53,242 bases of DNA from Cereibacter ovatus (GTDB lineage: Bacteria > Pseudomonadota > Alphaproteobacteria > Rhodobacterales > Rhodobacteraceae): NCBI RefSeq assembly GCF_900207575.1, contig NZ_OAOQ01000022.1, positions 1 to 53,242 of the forward strand, given 5' to 3'. Shown here in pieces: positions 7,996-16,660 of the stretch (the stretch's first letter is position 1; the number at the start of each line of letters is the position of its first letter). Under the pieces are notes generated by a model. It made no database searches and was not told where the DNA came from. It saw nothing but the letters and a program-made list of their open reading frames with translations. The position numbers and the translations under genes are program-made.

Positions 7996-8544
7996 TTATT
8001 CGAGATCAATACCACCACTTCCCTTTGAGAAGGAAATAAGTGGCTGAGAATTTCCAAACACATCCATTTCAACTACACAAACTTTTTCGTCATTCTTCCC
8101 ACGACCACAGAGGGCAAATTTATTCACGTTCTCCCCAAGCCCCCAATCAAGACGAGACTCATAACTAGCCTCCAATCCAGAGACAATACCCTTGTCAACA
8201 ATAGACTGACCAAGTTCCTTTACGCTGTAGCCACAAGCCTTGAAGTTCTCGCAGGAGTATGTCAGCTTAGTCGCATCAAGCGACATTTCGACTGTGGAAT
8301 TTCCACTGGAGCAAACATAACTCAAGCCTAAAATCATCGCCCTATCGAAGTTGAATTTTTCGCACTCATAACCACGCGACTCCAAGACGCCAATCATTTG
8401 CGACGGCGTCAACTTCCAGCATATCCCCTTTATCTGTGTCATGCCGTTGCAAACGCTCTCTGCGTGAAGGAGTTCTTCCTTTGGCGCGGCCAATGCCGTG
8501 GCCTCCCCAAGAAGGATAGTTGCAAAAATTAGGGGAAGAAGCAT
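7996..8544 (-). CDS. Secreted hypothetical protein with signal peptide
   Basis: The 182-aa product starts with a clear Sec signal peptide (MLLPLIFATILLGEATALAA, cleavage probably near residue 20). The mature part of about 160 residues has several cysteines (for example CNGMTQIKGICWK and CENFKACGYSV), suggesting disulfides in the periplasm. I do not recognise the family. The ATG at 8544 is preferred over an upstream one because AAGGA lies about 9 bases before it and the signal peptide begins there. Codon use is visibly AT-rich compared with hsd or xdh genes, which points to acquisition. Confidence 0.65.
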   Translation of the reverse strand: MLLPLIFATILLGEATALAAPKEELLHAESVCNGMTQIKGICWKLTPSQMIGVLESRGYECEKFNFDRAMILGLSYVCSSGNSTVEMSLDATKLTYSCENFKACGYSVKELGQSIVDKGIVSGLEASYESRLDWGLGENVNKFALCGRGKNDEKVCVVEMDVFGNSQPLISFSKGSGGIDLE

Positions 8545-8858
8545 AATTTTGTTTCCTTCTGTGCGCATTCCTCATGAGAGCAATGATATACCCTAAACGG
8601 ATTTCGTTCCTCTCTTTTCTTGCTGCTAGGATTAAAACAATGTGGATAAACTGGCTGCACAAGATGCACTGCAAGAGAACGGACGCGGTCACCGGCTGGC
8701 GAACGATGAAGATGTTTGCTGGCATCCCGAGGATCATCCTGCTGATCCTGCAGAGTTGAAGAAAGATCGATTCGCATGAGCTTATAAGGATTATCTTACA
8801 GATTTTTTCCATCCTGCTGCGACCTCCGATAATTCGTCCATCTGATGCTAGACCGAAC
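8545..8858. other. Intergenic stretch before the second IS3 remnant
   Basis: About 310 bases with no credible gene. It contains the likely leftward promoter of the secreted protein and the flank of the IS3 element that begins near 8859. Short open frames exist on both strands but have no ribosome site or recognisable product. Confidence 0.4.
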
Positions 8859-9125
8859 ATGAAGAGATGGAAGTTCACCCAAGAGCAGATCATTGCGAGC
8901 CTGCGTGAGCAGGAGGCAGGTGCCGCAACGGCAGAGGTCTGCTGCAGGCACGGGATCAGTAGCGCCACATTTTATGCCTGGAAGTCGAAGTTCGGCGGTA
9001 TGGAATTGTCGGAGGCAAAGCGTTCGAAGGCCCTCGAATACGAGAACGCCAAGCTGAAGCGGCTGCTTGCCGAAGCGATGCTCGAAAACACCGCGCATAA
9101 TGATCTGCTCTCAAGAAAATGGTGA
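8859..9125 (+). mobile_element. IS3-family (IS407-like) orfA, element truncated downstream
   Basis: The 88-aa orfA is complete: MKRWKFTQEQIIASLREQEA, a helix-turn-helix with GISSATFYAWKSKFGG, and a leucine-zipper-like end (LEYENAKLKRLLAEAMLENT) closing in LLSRKW. This is the IS407-subgroup orfA, which normally shifts frame into an orfB DDE integrase. The expected orfB start (KKMVTPAAK) is visible at about 9115-9133 but degenerates at once, so the transposase is lost. The element is a second, separate IS3 relic in the same AT-rich interval. Confidence 0.82.
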
Positions 9126-9575
9126 CGCCCGCCGCCAAGTGTGAGGGGCACGGGCTTGAGCCTCCGCCGTCTGCGCGAGAGGGCGCCTCGCGCCGGCGCC
9201 CGCCTGACTATCTCTGGCAGACGGATGACGCTGGCGCTATCCGCAGTGGCGGCACCGTTCTGGTTTGTGCTCTGGCCGCGACCGATGACGCTGCACTGGG
9301 CCGACCCGTAGCAAGCTGAAATCGCGCCGGACCGGAAAGCCACAGCGCCCATGGGTGCCTTGGCCTCATGCGCACACGGTGCCCGAGTGACAAGGGAGCA
9401 GGACGAAAACCCCAGTTCGTCGTCGCGATGCCTCGCAGTCGTCTAGCGAAGCCGTCTCGTAACCGCGAAAGCGGCCCAAACGACCCCTAAACCCACCCGA
9501 TCCGGCCGACAGCGCGGGCTCGGTGAATAAGCTGAGCTTAAGCGCTCAGCCAATGTCAGATACGGGCAGACGATA
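9126..9575. other. Degenerate IS3 orfB remnant and non-coding sequence
   Basis: After the first residues of orfB no frame keeps integrase similarity, and no DDE block is seen. The rest, to the TM2 gene, holds stop codons in all frames within short distances and no recognisable gene or RNA. Confidence 0.4.
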
Positions 9576-9854
9576 TCAATCGATTCGATTTCCGTCGCCA
9601 TCTCTGAAATTTCCTGTAAGGATCAGGATAAAGTCGATGAGTACCCAGAGACCAAGTCCGCCGAATGTCAGAATCATCAGAATCGCGGTTCCGGGTTTTC
9701 CGACAATAAAACGATGAACACCAATGAACCCCAGAAAGAAGCATACAAGTGCCATAACGATCTTGTCGTGCTTGCTTTTATCGACAGCCCCACAAGCGGG
9801 ACAACTCTTGGCCGACTCATGCAGTTCCTTGCCGCATCCGATACAGTATTTCAT
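9576..9854 (-). CDS. TM2-domain membrane protein with N-terminal zinc ribbon
   Basis: The 92-aa protein opens with a zinc ribbon, CIGCG at 4-8 and CPAC at 19-22. Residues 29-85 form a TM2 domain: two hydrophobic helices (IVMALVCFFLGFIGVHRFIV and ILMILTFGGLGLWVLIDFIL) joined by a short turn, with the diagnostic G-x-x-G-x-HRF motif and a D-x-I in the second helix. TM2 proteins are small inner-membrane proteins of unknown biochemical role. The ATG follows AAAGGGACCTAAA, an adequate ribosome site. It lies alone between IS debris and another small secreted protein. Confidence 0.82.
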   Translation of the reverse strand: MKYCIGCGKELHESAKSCPACGAVDKSKHDKIVMALVCFFLGFIGVHRFIVGKPGTAILMILTFGGLGLWVLIDFILILTGNFRDGDGNRID

Positions 9855-9911
9855 TTTAGGTCCCTTTCATCTATGCAGTGTCATCGAGACTATCACGCGC
9901 CAGAAGATTGA

Positions 9912-10328
9912 TTATTGGATCGCCTCATTATTCTGAGGGTTCACCTTATCGATTTCAAAAAGAAGATTCGACTGGATGTCATTATAGATTGTTTTCATAT
10001 CTTCATCGATCCCCGGTTCACCAACAGGAAGCCATGTGATAAGCTTGACTTTGATACGAGCGAGCGCAGGATTTTTATCTTTTAGACTGAAAACCTCTTG
10101 GATCTTTTTATCCAGCTCCGCGGTCTGTTCCTTTCTCAAATTTTCTCGGTCTTCCTCTATCTTCTTAATTTGCTTAACAAATCCATCTGTCACTGAATTG
10201 ATTGCATTTATATCGGCGGTAAATGCCTCCATATCAAATGGTGCAGGAGTTACATCTTGAGCTGCTGCACCAGTGAAGGCGCTCACGGAAACTACAACAG
10301 TAGTCAGAACGCGTATTATGTAGGACAT
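9912..10328 (-). CDS. Small secreted coiled-coil hypothetical protein
   Basis: The 138-aa product has a signal peptide (MSYIIRVLTTVVVSVSAFTGAAAQ) with cleavage likely after AAA or AAQ. A charged helical region follows at about 40-90 (IKKIEEDRENLRKEQTAELD), a coiled-coil candidate. The family is not recognised. Two in-frame ATGs sit 6 bases apart; AAGGAGG is one base from the first but 7 bases from the second, so the second is chosen. It is AT-rich like its neighbours and is followed 57 bases later by the TM2 gene on the same strand; the two may be cotranscribed. Confidence 0.65.
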   Translation of the reverse strand: MSYIIRVLTTVVVSVSAFTGAAAQDVTPAPFDMEAFTADINAINSVTDGFVKQIKKIEEDRENLRKEQTAELDKKIQEVFSLKDKNPALARIKVKLITWLPVGEPGIDEDMKTIYNDIQSNLLFEIDKVNPQNNEAIQ

Positions 10329-10822
10329 GCTCATCCCTCCTTATGATTGACTTCGCATTCCAATCAGGATGCACTGAATTGAATTAAATTGCATCTGCTT
10401 TATTGCGATATTGAGTTCAACTATGTGGATAACCATGCTGCGCAATAAGCAACTTGCAATATGCCCTTTATAGCAATATTGTCTTTTCGCATTAGTGCGC
10501 AACTTTCAGGGCAAGATGAACTATCCTGCGATAACCCGGGCGGCAATAATCTCTAATGGTCTGCTAAAGCGGCTTTTCGGACGGGTCCCTTGGTTCAGGT
10601 GTTTTCTAGGGATAAGCTCTCGCGGATGATTGACCCGAGCGAGAATACGACTTTTTCCCTGATCCCATTGGCGCAGATGTTGGATTTATCATTAGAGCTC
10701 GCAACGTTTTTCAGTTTTTGCAGTGAAAACAGCGTATTGACTCCACCTTGCTCCTCTGATCGGTAAGCTCCGCGATGGAGTGGATACCTCGACTTCATCC
10801 GGATTTAATCAGGAGAAAGTTG
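10329..10822. other. AT-rich intergenic region, divergent promoters likely
   Basis: Nearly 500 bases between two divergent genes. It is visibly AT-rich around 10360-10500, with repeated GCAATA/TTGC words (for example at 10441-10485), so promoters for both sides are likely. No gene or stable RNA is recognised. Confidence 0.4.
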
Positions 10823-12967
10823 ATGAGCCAGGAGTTTTTCGGCACCAGAAATTTCGGGTATGACGATGCGGTGACGATCAGCAATCGGTCCCATGGCGCC
10901 GCCAATGATGAACGCAGGGCAGTTCCCTTTTCATCGGAGATTTCCGCAGCCGGCCTGGCGGATCCCGTCTGCCTCTCCTTTGCGGCCGAAGTCGTCGAGC
11001 GTCTGCGCTCTGTCGAGCAGGCCAATGCCGTCGTTTTTTCGTCCGGCGACGGCAACGACAACAAATGTCACCCGACCGCTACGCAACTTCTGCTCGCGCT
11101 GCGCCTCGCTGCCACCTTCGGCAGCCGCCGGGCCGTCGACTCCTGCCTGGCGCCACAGGCCCTGACGATGTTGTCCGGGCTGCAATTAACGGAGGTCAAG
11201 CCGGTGTTGGAAGTGCTGGACTACGGCCTTCTCCCTCCTGGAACCCGGACGCTGACCAAGTCACGGCGGTCACCGGGCGTCACGCCTGATCTGGTCCTGT
11301 GCGCCCCCGAGACTGACGGCCGTGAAATCAGCCGGTTCAACCTTCGAACCTTTCACGAAGATCTCGTGGATGCCTTCGATTCCCGAATCCCTGTCCTGAT
11401 CCTCTGGCCGGATGAGGAAGAACTCTCGGCCGATATCGCCCGATTTCTCCCGGCACCGCTCAGGCTGGTGCCGACGGACCGCGCGATCGTGCTGGAGCTT
11501 CTGCGCCTGACCTATGGTGAGTCTGGCACCTTCGCGGCGGGTGCAATCCTTGCCGCGCTGCCGGACGATCGCGCCTTGGCTGATCTGCCGCCTCTTGCGC
11601 TGAAAGCGGCACTTCGGGCGTCCTCAGCGTTGGAGGCGGCGCGTCAACTGGCAGATTTTCTACGTCCCGCAGCCAAAGTGGGGCCAAGTCTTGACGATCT
11701 CTCCGGAGATGGAGAGGCCCTGGCCGCAGCCCGGCGGCTGGTGGAGGATCTCGGGCTCTGGAAAGAGCGCCGGATCAAATGGAATGAGCTTTGCCGATCC
11801 ATGCTGATGTTCGGTCCGCCGGGAACGGGCAAAACCTGGCTTGCGCGGGCCATGGGCGCCAGCGCCGGCGTCGACTTCATCGCCACCAGCTTCGCCGAGT
11901 GGCAGGCCGCCGGTCACCTTGGCAACATGCTGGCCGCCATGCAGAAGAGCTTCACCGAAGCGCGCCGGCGATCGCCCTCCATCCTGTTCATCGACGAGAT
12001 CGACTCGGTCGGGTCCCGGCTCAGCAGCGACAGGCACGGAGCGAACTATTCCCATCAGGTCATCAATGGTTTCCTCGAGCAGATGGACAGGATCTCGAGG
12101 GAGGAAGGCGTGATCGTCATCGGGGCCTGCAACTTTCCCGAGCGGATCGATCCGGCCGTGCTGCGGGCCGGGCGGTTCGATTTGAAGATCGAGGTTCCCC
12201 TGCCCGATGGCGATGCCATTTTCGGCATGCTGAAGCGCAGTCTGGTGAACGATTTTCCGGAAGCGGATATGCGCGCCCTGGCTCGGTCGGCCATCGGCCG
12301 GAGTGCAGCGGATGTCGATGCGGCGGTCCGTAAGGCCCGAAGTGCTGCCCGCAGCGCCGGGCGCGCGCTTCGCCTCGAGGACATCCGGGCGGAGTTTGCG
12401 CCGGCCGGCGCCGTCACAGAGGCGGTCGAATGGCGCACCGCCGTACATGAATGCGGGCACGCCTTTGCGGCCATCGCCTTTGGCCGCGGCTCGATCGAGC
12501 GCCTCACGCTGACGCCCGACGGTGGGATCACGACTAGGATGCCGGTCAACGACGAGGGTCTGATTGCCGAAATCGAGGCGGAGATGGCCTATCTGATGGC
12601 TGGCCGGGCGGCTGAGAGGCTAGTCTTCGGCGAGGTCTCTGCCGGGGCGGGCGGCCCGGAACATTCTGATCTGGCCAAGGCCACCGCGTTGGCGGTCATG
12701 TTGGATACCCGGTTCGGCCTCGGGGTCTACGGCTCCCTCTGGATCGACGCGAGCCCGGATGTTCTTCTCCGCGACCCCGAGGTTCGCGATCGCGTCCGCG
12801 CGAGGGTCGATGCGGCGGAGGCGCGGGCTGGAGCTCTGCTCACTGAGCACAAGGACCGTCTGGAGGGCATGGCCCGGGTCCTCGTGCGCGAGCGACTGCT
12901 GGCCGGCAAGACGCTGGCGGATTGGCTGGTGCCGTTGTCGGGTGTCGCGCCCTCGAACCCCGAGTAA
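10823..12967 (+). CDS. Soluble AAA+ protease with FtsH-type (M41) peptidase domain
   Basis: The 714-aa protein has three parts. Residues 1 to about 290 are unrecognised and contain no membrane helix. The AAA+ core has Walker A GPPGTGKT at about 331-338, Walker B FIDEID at 389-394 and the second-region motif LRAGRFD. The C-terminal M41 zinc peptidase has HECGH at 542-546 and the third ligand Asp616 in the GPEHSDLAKA segment. Classical FtsH is membrane-anchored by an N-terminal transmembrane region; here that is replaced by a soluble domain, so substrates are probably delivered through it. The ATG at 10823 has AGGAGA 6 bases upstream. It is probably monocistronic, with a terminator hairpin just after it. 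Confidence 0.88.
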   Translation: MSQEFFGTRNFGYDDAVTISNRSHGAANDERRAVPFSSEISAAGLADPVCLSFAAEVVERLRSVEQANAVVFSSGDGNDNKCHPTATQLLLALRLAATFGSRRAVDSCLAPQALTMLSGLQLTEVKPVLEVLDYGLLPPGTRTLTKSRRSPGVTPDLVLCAPETDGREISRFNLRTFHEDLVDAFDSRIPVLILWPDEEELSADIARFLPAPLRLVPTDRAIVLELLRLTYGESGTFAAGAILAALPDDRALADLPPLALKAALRASSALEAARQLADFLRPAAKVGPSLDDLSGDGEALAAARRLVEDLGLWKERRIKWNELCRSMLMFGPPGTGKTWLARAMGASAGVDFIATSFAEWQAAGHLGNMLAAMQKSFTEARRRSPSILFIDEIDSVGSRLSSDRHGANYSHQVINGFLEQMDRISREEGVIVIGACNFPERIDPAVLRAGRFDLKIEVPLPDGDAIFGMLKRSLVNDFPEADMRALARSAIGRSAADVDAAVRKARSAARSAGRALRLEDIRAEFAPAGAVTEAVEWRTAVHECGHAFAAIAFGRGSIERLTLTPDGGITTRMPVNDEGLIAEIEAEMAYLMAGRAAERLVFGEVSAGAGGPEHSDLAKATALAVMLDTRFGLGVYGSLWIDASPDVLLRDPEVRDRVRARVDAAEARAGALLTEHKDRLEGMARVLVRERLLAGKTLADWLVPLSGVAPSNPE

Positions 12968-12978
12968 AATCAGACTGA

Positions 12979-13006
12979 CCGGCCCGGTGTAGCCAGATCG
13001 GGCCGG
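12979..13006 (+). terminator. Hairpin after the AAA+/M41 gene
   Basis: CCGGCCCG at 12979-12986 pairs perfectly with CGGGCCGG at 12999-13006 around a 12-base loop, starting 12 bases after the stop codon. There is no T-run, so termination efficiency is uncertain. Confidence 0.5.
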
Positions 13007-13095
13007 CGGCACCCATACTGTCGCTCACAGGACGCGCGGAAGCTTGTCGTGAGCGACGTCCGAGAAATTGCCACCTGAACTCATTCGCCGCGATT

Positions 13096-13138
13096 CCGGC
13101 ATCAAGCAACCGTGCGGCGCATCGTCGCTTGATGCCGG
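13096..13138. repeat. 12-bp perfect inverted repeat, function unknown
   Basis: CCGGCATCAAGC at 13096-13107 and GCTTGATGCCGG at 13127-13138 form a perfect 12-bp stem with a 19-base loop, 60 bases before the start of the DUF3644 gene. It could be an operator, an attenuator in the leader, or a second terminator. Confidence 0.6.
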
Positions 13139-13197
13139 CTGAAGCGTCTCTTCGTGCATGATCCGTTGCTTGTTATTCATCTCCCAGGAGGTGCAGC

Positions 13198-14412
13198 ATG
13201 GCAGATAAAGAGGACAAGAAGCCCAAGGTAACAAAGCGGCGCCGGGGCAATACCTTGGAAAATTGGGAAATCGCTATCGTGAAAGCCATGATCAGACGCG
13301 GCGGTCTTTTCACGAACGACCAAGATATCCTTGCGTATTTCACGCGCCCCACCCGATCGGTGAACCATAGGCTCATTGGTGAAATCAGAAACGAGGCCAA
13401 GCATAAAGCCGTAAAGGCCGGGAGCGATGAGGATCTTGATGTCTTCCTTGCAACATGGCCGGATGTCGACCATGAGACGGGCCTAAGTGTCCGCGGTGAT
13501 GAGCTCCTGATCAAGGCGCGAGAGGCCATGATCGCCGCCGTTCAAACATTCAACAGCGCGGGCCTGACCTTCCGGGCCGAACTCTTCATCGTCACTGCAA
13601 TCATAGCGTGGACATACCTTATGCACGCTTGGTTCCGGCGTGAAGGGGTTGATTATCGCTACCCGAGCCAAAAGACGAAAGAAGGTGCCGATAAGTATTG
13701 GGACCTCGGCAATTGCCTCAAACAGACGAAGTGCCCGGCGAAAGGTGGAGTTGCGAAGAACCTCGAATTCCTGATCGAGCTCAGACACGAGATCGAGCAT
13801 CGATCGACCAACAGGATCGACGACGCGCTGGGAGCCAAGCTTCAGTCCTGCGCGTTAAATTTCAACGAACTTCTCAAGAAGGAGTTTGGAGTACAATACG
13901 GCCTGGAAAGGCGTTTGCCCCTCGCGTTGCAGTTCGTTTCATTCGGGTCGGAGCAGCGAATGGCACTCAAGAAAGCCACTAGCCTGCCCAAGCACATCGA
14001 GGCTGCGATAAATGCCTTTGAAAACGGGCTGACCGAAGATCAGATGAAGGACCCGGCTTACCGGATCACCTATGGATTCGTACCAATGGTCGCGAAGAGA
14101 GCAGGTGCTGCGGACACTGCGGTGCAGATTGTATCGGCTGGTAGTGATGAGGCCGGTGAGATCGAGAGGATCATCCTCAAGGAGGTAAACAAGGAGAGAT
14201 ATCCGCCCGGAAAGGTCGTGAATAAGGTGAGCGCTGCTGGTTTCCCGCGCTTCAGGATCCAAGACCACACCGATCTTTGGAAGGAACTTGACGCGAAAAA
14301 GGAGGGCAAGGGCTTTGGCTGCGTTGGAGATTACGGAAACTGGGTTTGGTTCGATCGATGGATCGAAGAGGTTCTGAAACACTGCGAAGCCAAGGGCGCA
14401 ACATACCGTTAA
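13198..14412 (+). CDS. DUF3644-like protein with HEPN-type R-x4-H motif
   Basis: This 404-aa protein resembles the DUF3644 family seen in defence islands. Key evidence is the block NLEFLIELRHEIEHRSTN around 188-205, in which Arg196 and His201 form the R-x4-H motif of HEPN ribonucleases. This lies between helices that would make the HEPN bundle (upstream LTFRAELFIVTAIIAWTYLM). The first 30 residues are basic; the C-terminal third (KVSAAGFPRFRIQDHTDLWK onward) looks like a winged-helix DNA-binding region. The ATG follows CAGGAGG. It precedes the hsd operon by about 230 bases on the same strand. A toxin or abortive-infection role is inference; the domain call relies on motif recognition. Confidence 0.75.
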   Translation: MADKEDKKPKVTKRRRGNTLENWEIAIVKAMIRRGGLFTNDQDILAYFTRPTRSVNHRLIGEIRNEAKHKAVKAGSDEDLDVFLATWPDVDHETGLSVRGDELLIKAREAMIAAVQTFNSAGLTFRAELFIVTAIIAWTYLMHAWFRREGVDYRYPSQKTKEGADKYWDLGNCLKQTKCPAKGGVAKNLEFLIELRHEIEHRSTNRIDDALGAKLQSCALNFNELLKKEFGVQYGLERRLPLALQFVSFGSEQRMALKKATSLPKHIEAAINAFENGLTEDQMKDPAYRITYGFVPMVAKRAGAADTAVQIVSAGSDEAGEIERIILKEVNKERYPPGKVVNKVSAAGFPRFRIQDHTDLWKELDAKKEGKGFGCVGDYGNWVWFDRWIEEVLKHCEAKGATYR

Positions 14413-14549
14413 AACACGATCAGGCCGAACATCTCACCAACGCGGCGTACGAATTGGGTGTTGGATCAGAGAATGATTGTCTCTACGTCCGGGACCTCCA
14501 TTAATGTTCAATGATGGTCACGGCAAAAACTTGAGGTTTTCCACATTCC

Positions 14550-14565
14550 TGTGTCAATTGACACA
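14550..14565. promoter_or_regulatory. 16-bp perfect palindrome upstream of hsdM
   Basis: TGTGTCAATTGACACA is self-complementary over all 16 bases and lies 77 bases before the preferred hsdM start. A symmetric site here suggests a dimeric repressor controlling the restriction operon; no regulator gene for it is apparent in the operon. Confidence 0.6.
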
Positions 14566-14641
14566 TTGAACGCCTGCGCAATTCGGCTTAGGATTGACCG
14601 GAAAGCTCTCGGAATTGAAGGGCTGCAATTGGAGTGACGAC

Positions 14642-16660
14642 GTGGGGCAGGAAGCCATTCAGAATAATGCGGCCTTCATCTGGTCGATCGCGGAACTGCT
14701 CCGCGGCGACTTCAAACAATCGGAATACGGCCGAATCGTTCTGCCTTTCACGGTGCTGCGCCGCCTCGACTGCATTCTGGAGACCACCAAGGACCAGGTC
14801 CTGGAAGCCGCCGCCAGCCTGCCCGAAGGCACCGACGACGAAGCCCGGTTCATGATCCTGACCTCGGTCGCGAACGCTGGCGGCCAGATCTACAATGTCA
14901 GCCCCTTCACCTTCGCCACGCTGCGCGAACAGGACCCCAAGCACCTTCGCAAGAATCTCGTCGACTACCTGATGGGCTTCAGTCCGAACGTGCGTGACAT
15001 CTTCATCGAGAAGTTCAAGTTCACCGAAGTCCTGAAGGGTCTCGAGGACGCCAAATCGCTCTGGCGCGTGTTCGACAGCTTCGCCCGTGCGGACCTGCAT
15101 CCGAGCAAGGTCTCCAACCTGGAAATGGGCTACCTTTTCGAGGAGCTGATCCGGCGCTTTTCGGAAATCTCGAACGAAACCGCGGGGGAGCACTTCACTC
15201 CGCGCGAGGTGGTCCGCCTGATCGTCGACCTGATCATTGCCAACGACGAGGTTGCGCTGTCAGGCAAGGGCATCATCCGGCGCATCTATGACCCCGCCTG
15301 CGGCACCGGCGGCATGCTCTCCACTGCGGAAGAGGCGATGACGGCCCTCAATCCCGGGCTGAAGGTCGACCTCTTCGGGCAGGAACTGAATGCGGAATCC
15401 TTCGCGGTCTGCAAGTCCGACATGCTGGTCAAGGGACACGACGCTTCCCGCATCGCCTTCGGCAATACGCTGACCGAGGACGCGCACCGGAACGAGACCT
15501 TCCACTACATGCTGTCGAACCCGCCGTATGGCGTGGACTGGAAGAAGTACGCAGACGAGATCAAGGCCGAAGCCGATCGCAAGGGGCACGAAGGCCGGTT
15601 CGGGGCGGGCTTGCCGCGGATCTCCGACGGGCAGCTGCTATTCCTGCAGCACATGATCTCGAAGATGCGCGACGACGAGAACGGCTCGCGCATCGGCATC
15701 GTCATGAACGGGTCGCCCCTCTTCACCGGCGGTGCCGGTTCGGGCGAGAGCGAGATCCGGCGCTGGATGCTGGAGAACGACTGGGTGGAGGCGATCGTCG
15801 CCCTGCCGACCGACCTGTTCTACAACACCGGCATCCAGACCTATGTGTGGATCCTCGACAATCGCAAGGACGCCGCCCGACGCGGCAAGGTCCAGCTGGT
15901 CGACGCCTCGGGCGAACGATTTTGGAAGGCCATGCGCCCGTCGCTCGGCTCGAAACGGCGGCAAATCCCCGACGAGGCCCGGGCCGAGATCGTCCGCATC
16001 TACCACGAGTTCCTGAACGGCAAGGCCGGCTATGGCGACGTGTCGAAGATCTTCGACACCACGGACTTCGGCTATCGTGAAATCCGGGTGGAGCGCCCGC
16101 TGCGCCTGCGCTTCGACATCACCGGCGCGAAGATCGTCGAGATGGATGACGCGAAGGGCCTCGACAAGCTGGGAGATGACCTGCCCGGCCTGAAAGCGGT
16201 CCTGCGCGACAGCCTGATGGGCCAAAGCTTCACCAGCCGCGATGCCTTCGAAGGCGCGGTCGCGGCGCTGGCCAAGGCCGTCGGCGTGAAACTGTCGACA
16301 CCTGTCCGGAAGGCGCTGGTCCAGCACTTCGGTGAGCGGGACGAAGAGGCCGAGATCTGCCGCGACGCCAAGGGGCAGATCGAGCCGGATCCGGAGTTGC
16401 GGGATTTCGAGTTGGTGCCGCTGAAGGAGGACTGGAAGGCGTACTTCGCCCGTGAGGTCACGCCCTTCGTGCCCGACGCCTGGGTGGACACCAGCTACAC
16501 CGATGACAAGGATGGGAAGGTCGGACGGGTCGGCTACGAGATCAACTTCAACCGGTACTTCTACCAGTATGTACCGCCGCGGCCGCTGGCGGAGATTGAC
16601 GCCGAACTGAAGGAACTGGAAGCGGAGATTGCCGGGCTGCTGAAAGAGGTGGTGGCGTGA
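14642..16660 (+). CDS. hsdM: Type I restriction-modification methyltransferase subunit HsdM
   Basis: This N6-adenine methyltransferase is the modification subunit of a type I system. It has the N-terminal HsdM domain (FIWSIAELLRG, then IVLPFTVLRRLD), SAM-binding motif DPACGTGG at 217-224 and catalytic NPPY at 293-296, giving 672 aa. That is longer than E. coli HsdM because of a C-terminal extension (about 500-672) ending in a helical region (AEIDAELKELEAEIAGLLKE). The start is GTG at 14642, with GGAG 7 bases upstream; a TTG at 14594 in the same frame has no proper spacing. The stop overlaps hsdS by 4 bases, so the complex is made from one message. Confidence 0.95.
   Translation: MGQEAIQNNAAFIWSIAELLRGDFKQSEYGRIVLPFTVLRRLDCILETTKDQVLEAAASLPEGTDDEARFMILTSVANAGGQIYNVSPFTFATLREQDPKHLRKNLVDYLMGFSPNVRDIFIEKFKFTEVLKGLEDAKSLWRVFDSFARADLHPSKVSNLEMGYLFEELIRRFSEISNETAGEHFTPREVVRLIVDLIIANDEVALSGKGIIRRIYDPACGTGGMLSTAEEAMTALNPGLKVDLFGQELNAESFAVCKSDMLVKGHDASRIAFGNTLTEDAHRNETFHYMLSNPPYGVDWKKYADEIKAEADRKGHEGRFGAGLPRISDGQLLFLQHMISKMRDDENGSRIGIVMNGSPLFTGGAGSGESEIRRWMLENDWVEAIVALPTDLFYNTGIQTYVWILDNRKDAARRGKVQLVDASGERFWKAMRPSLGSKRRQIPDEARAEIVRIYHEFLNGKAGYGDVSKIFDTTDFGYREIRVERPLRLRFDITGAKIVEMDDAKGLDKLGDDLPGLKAVLRDSLMGQSFTSRDAFEGAVAALAKAVGVKLSTPVRKALVQHFGERDEEAEICRDAKGQIEPDPELRDFELVPLKEDWKAYFAREVTPFVPDAWVDTSYTDDKDGKVGRVGYEINFNRYFYQYVPPRPLAEIDAELKELEAEIAGLLKEVVA

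Noticed and set aside
14497-14570. Tn5053- or Tn7-like terminal repeats near TGTCAATTGACA
   Set aside because: No matching inverted copy was found near the tniQ end, and the palindrome is better explained as an operator.
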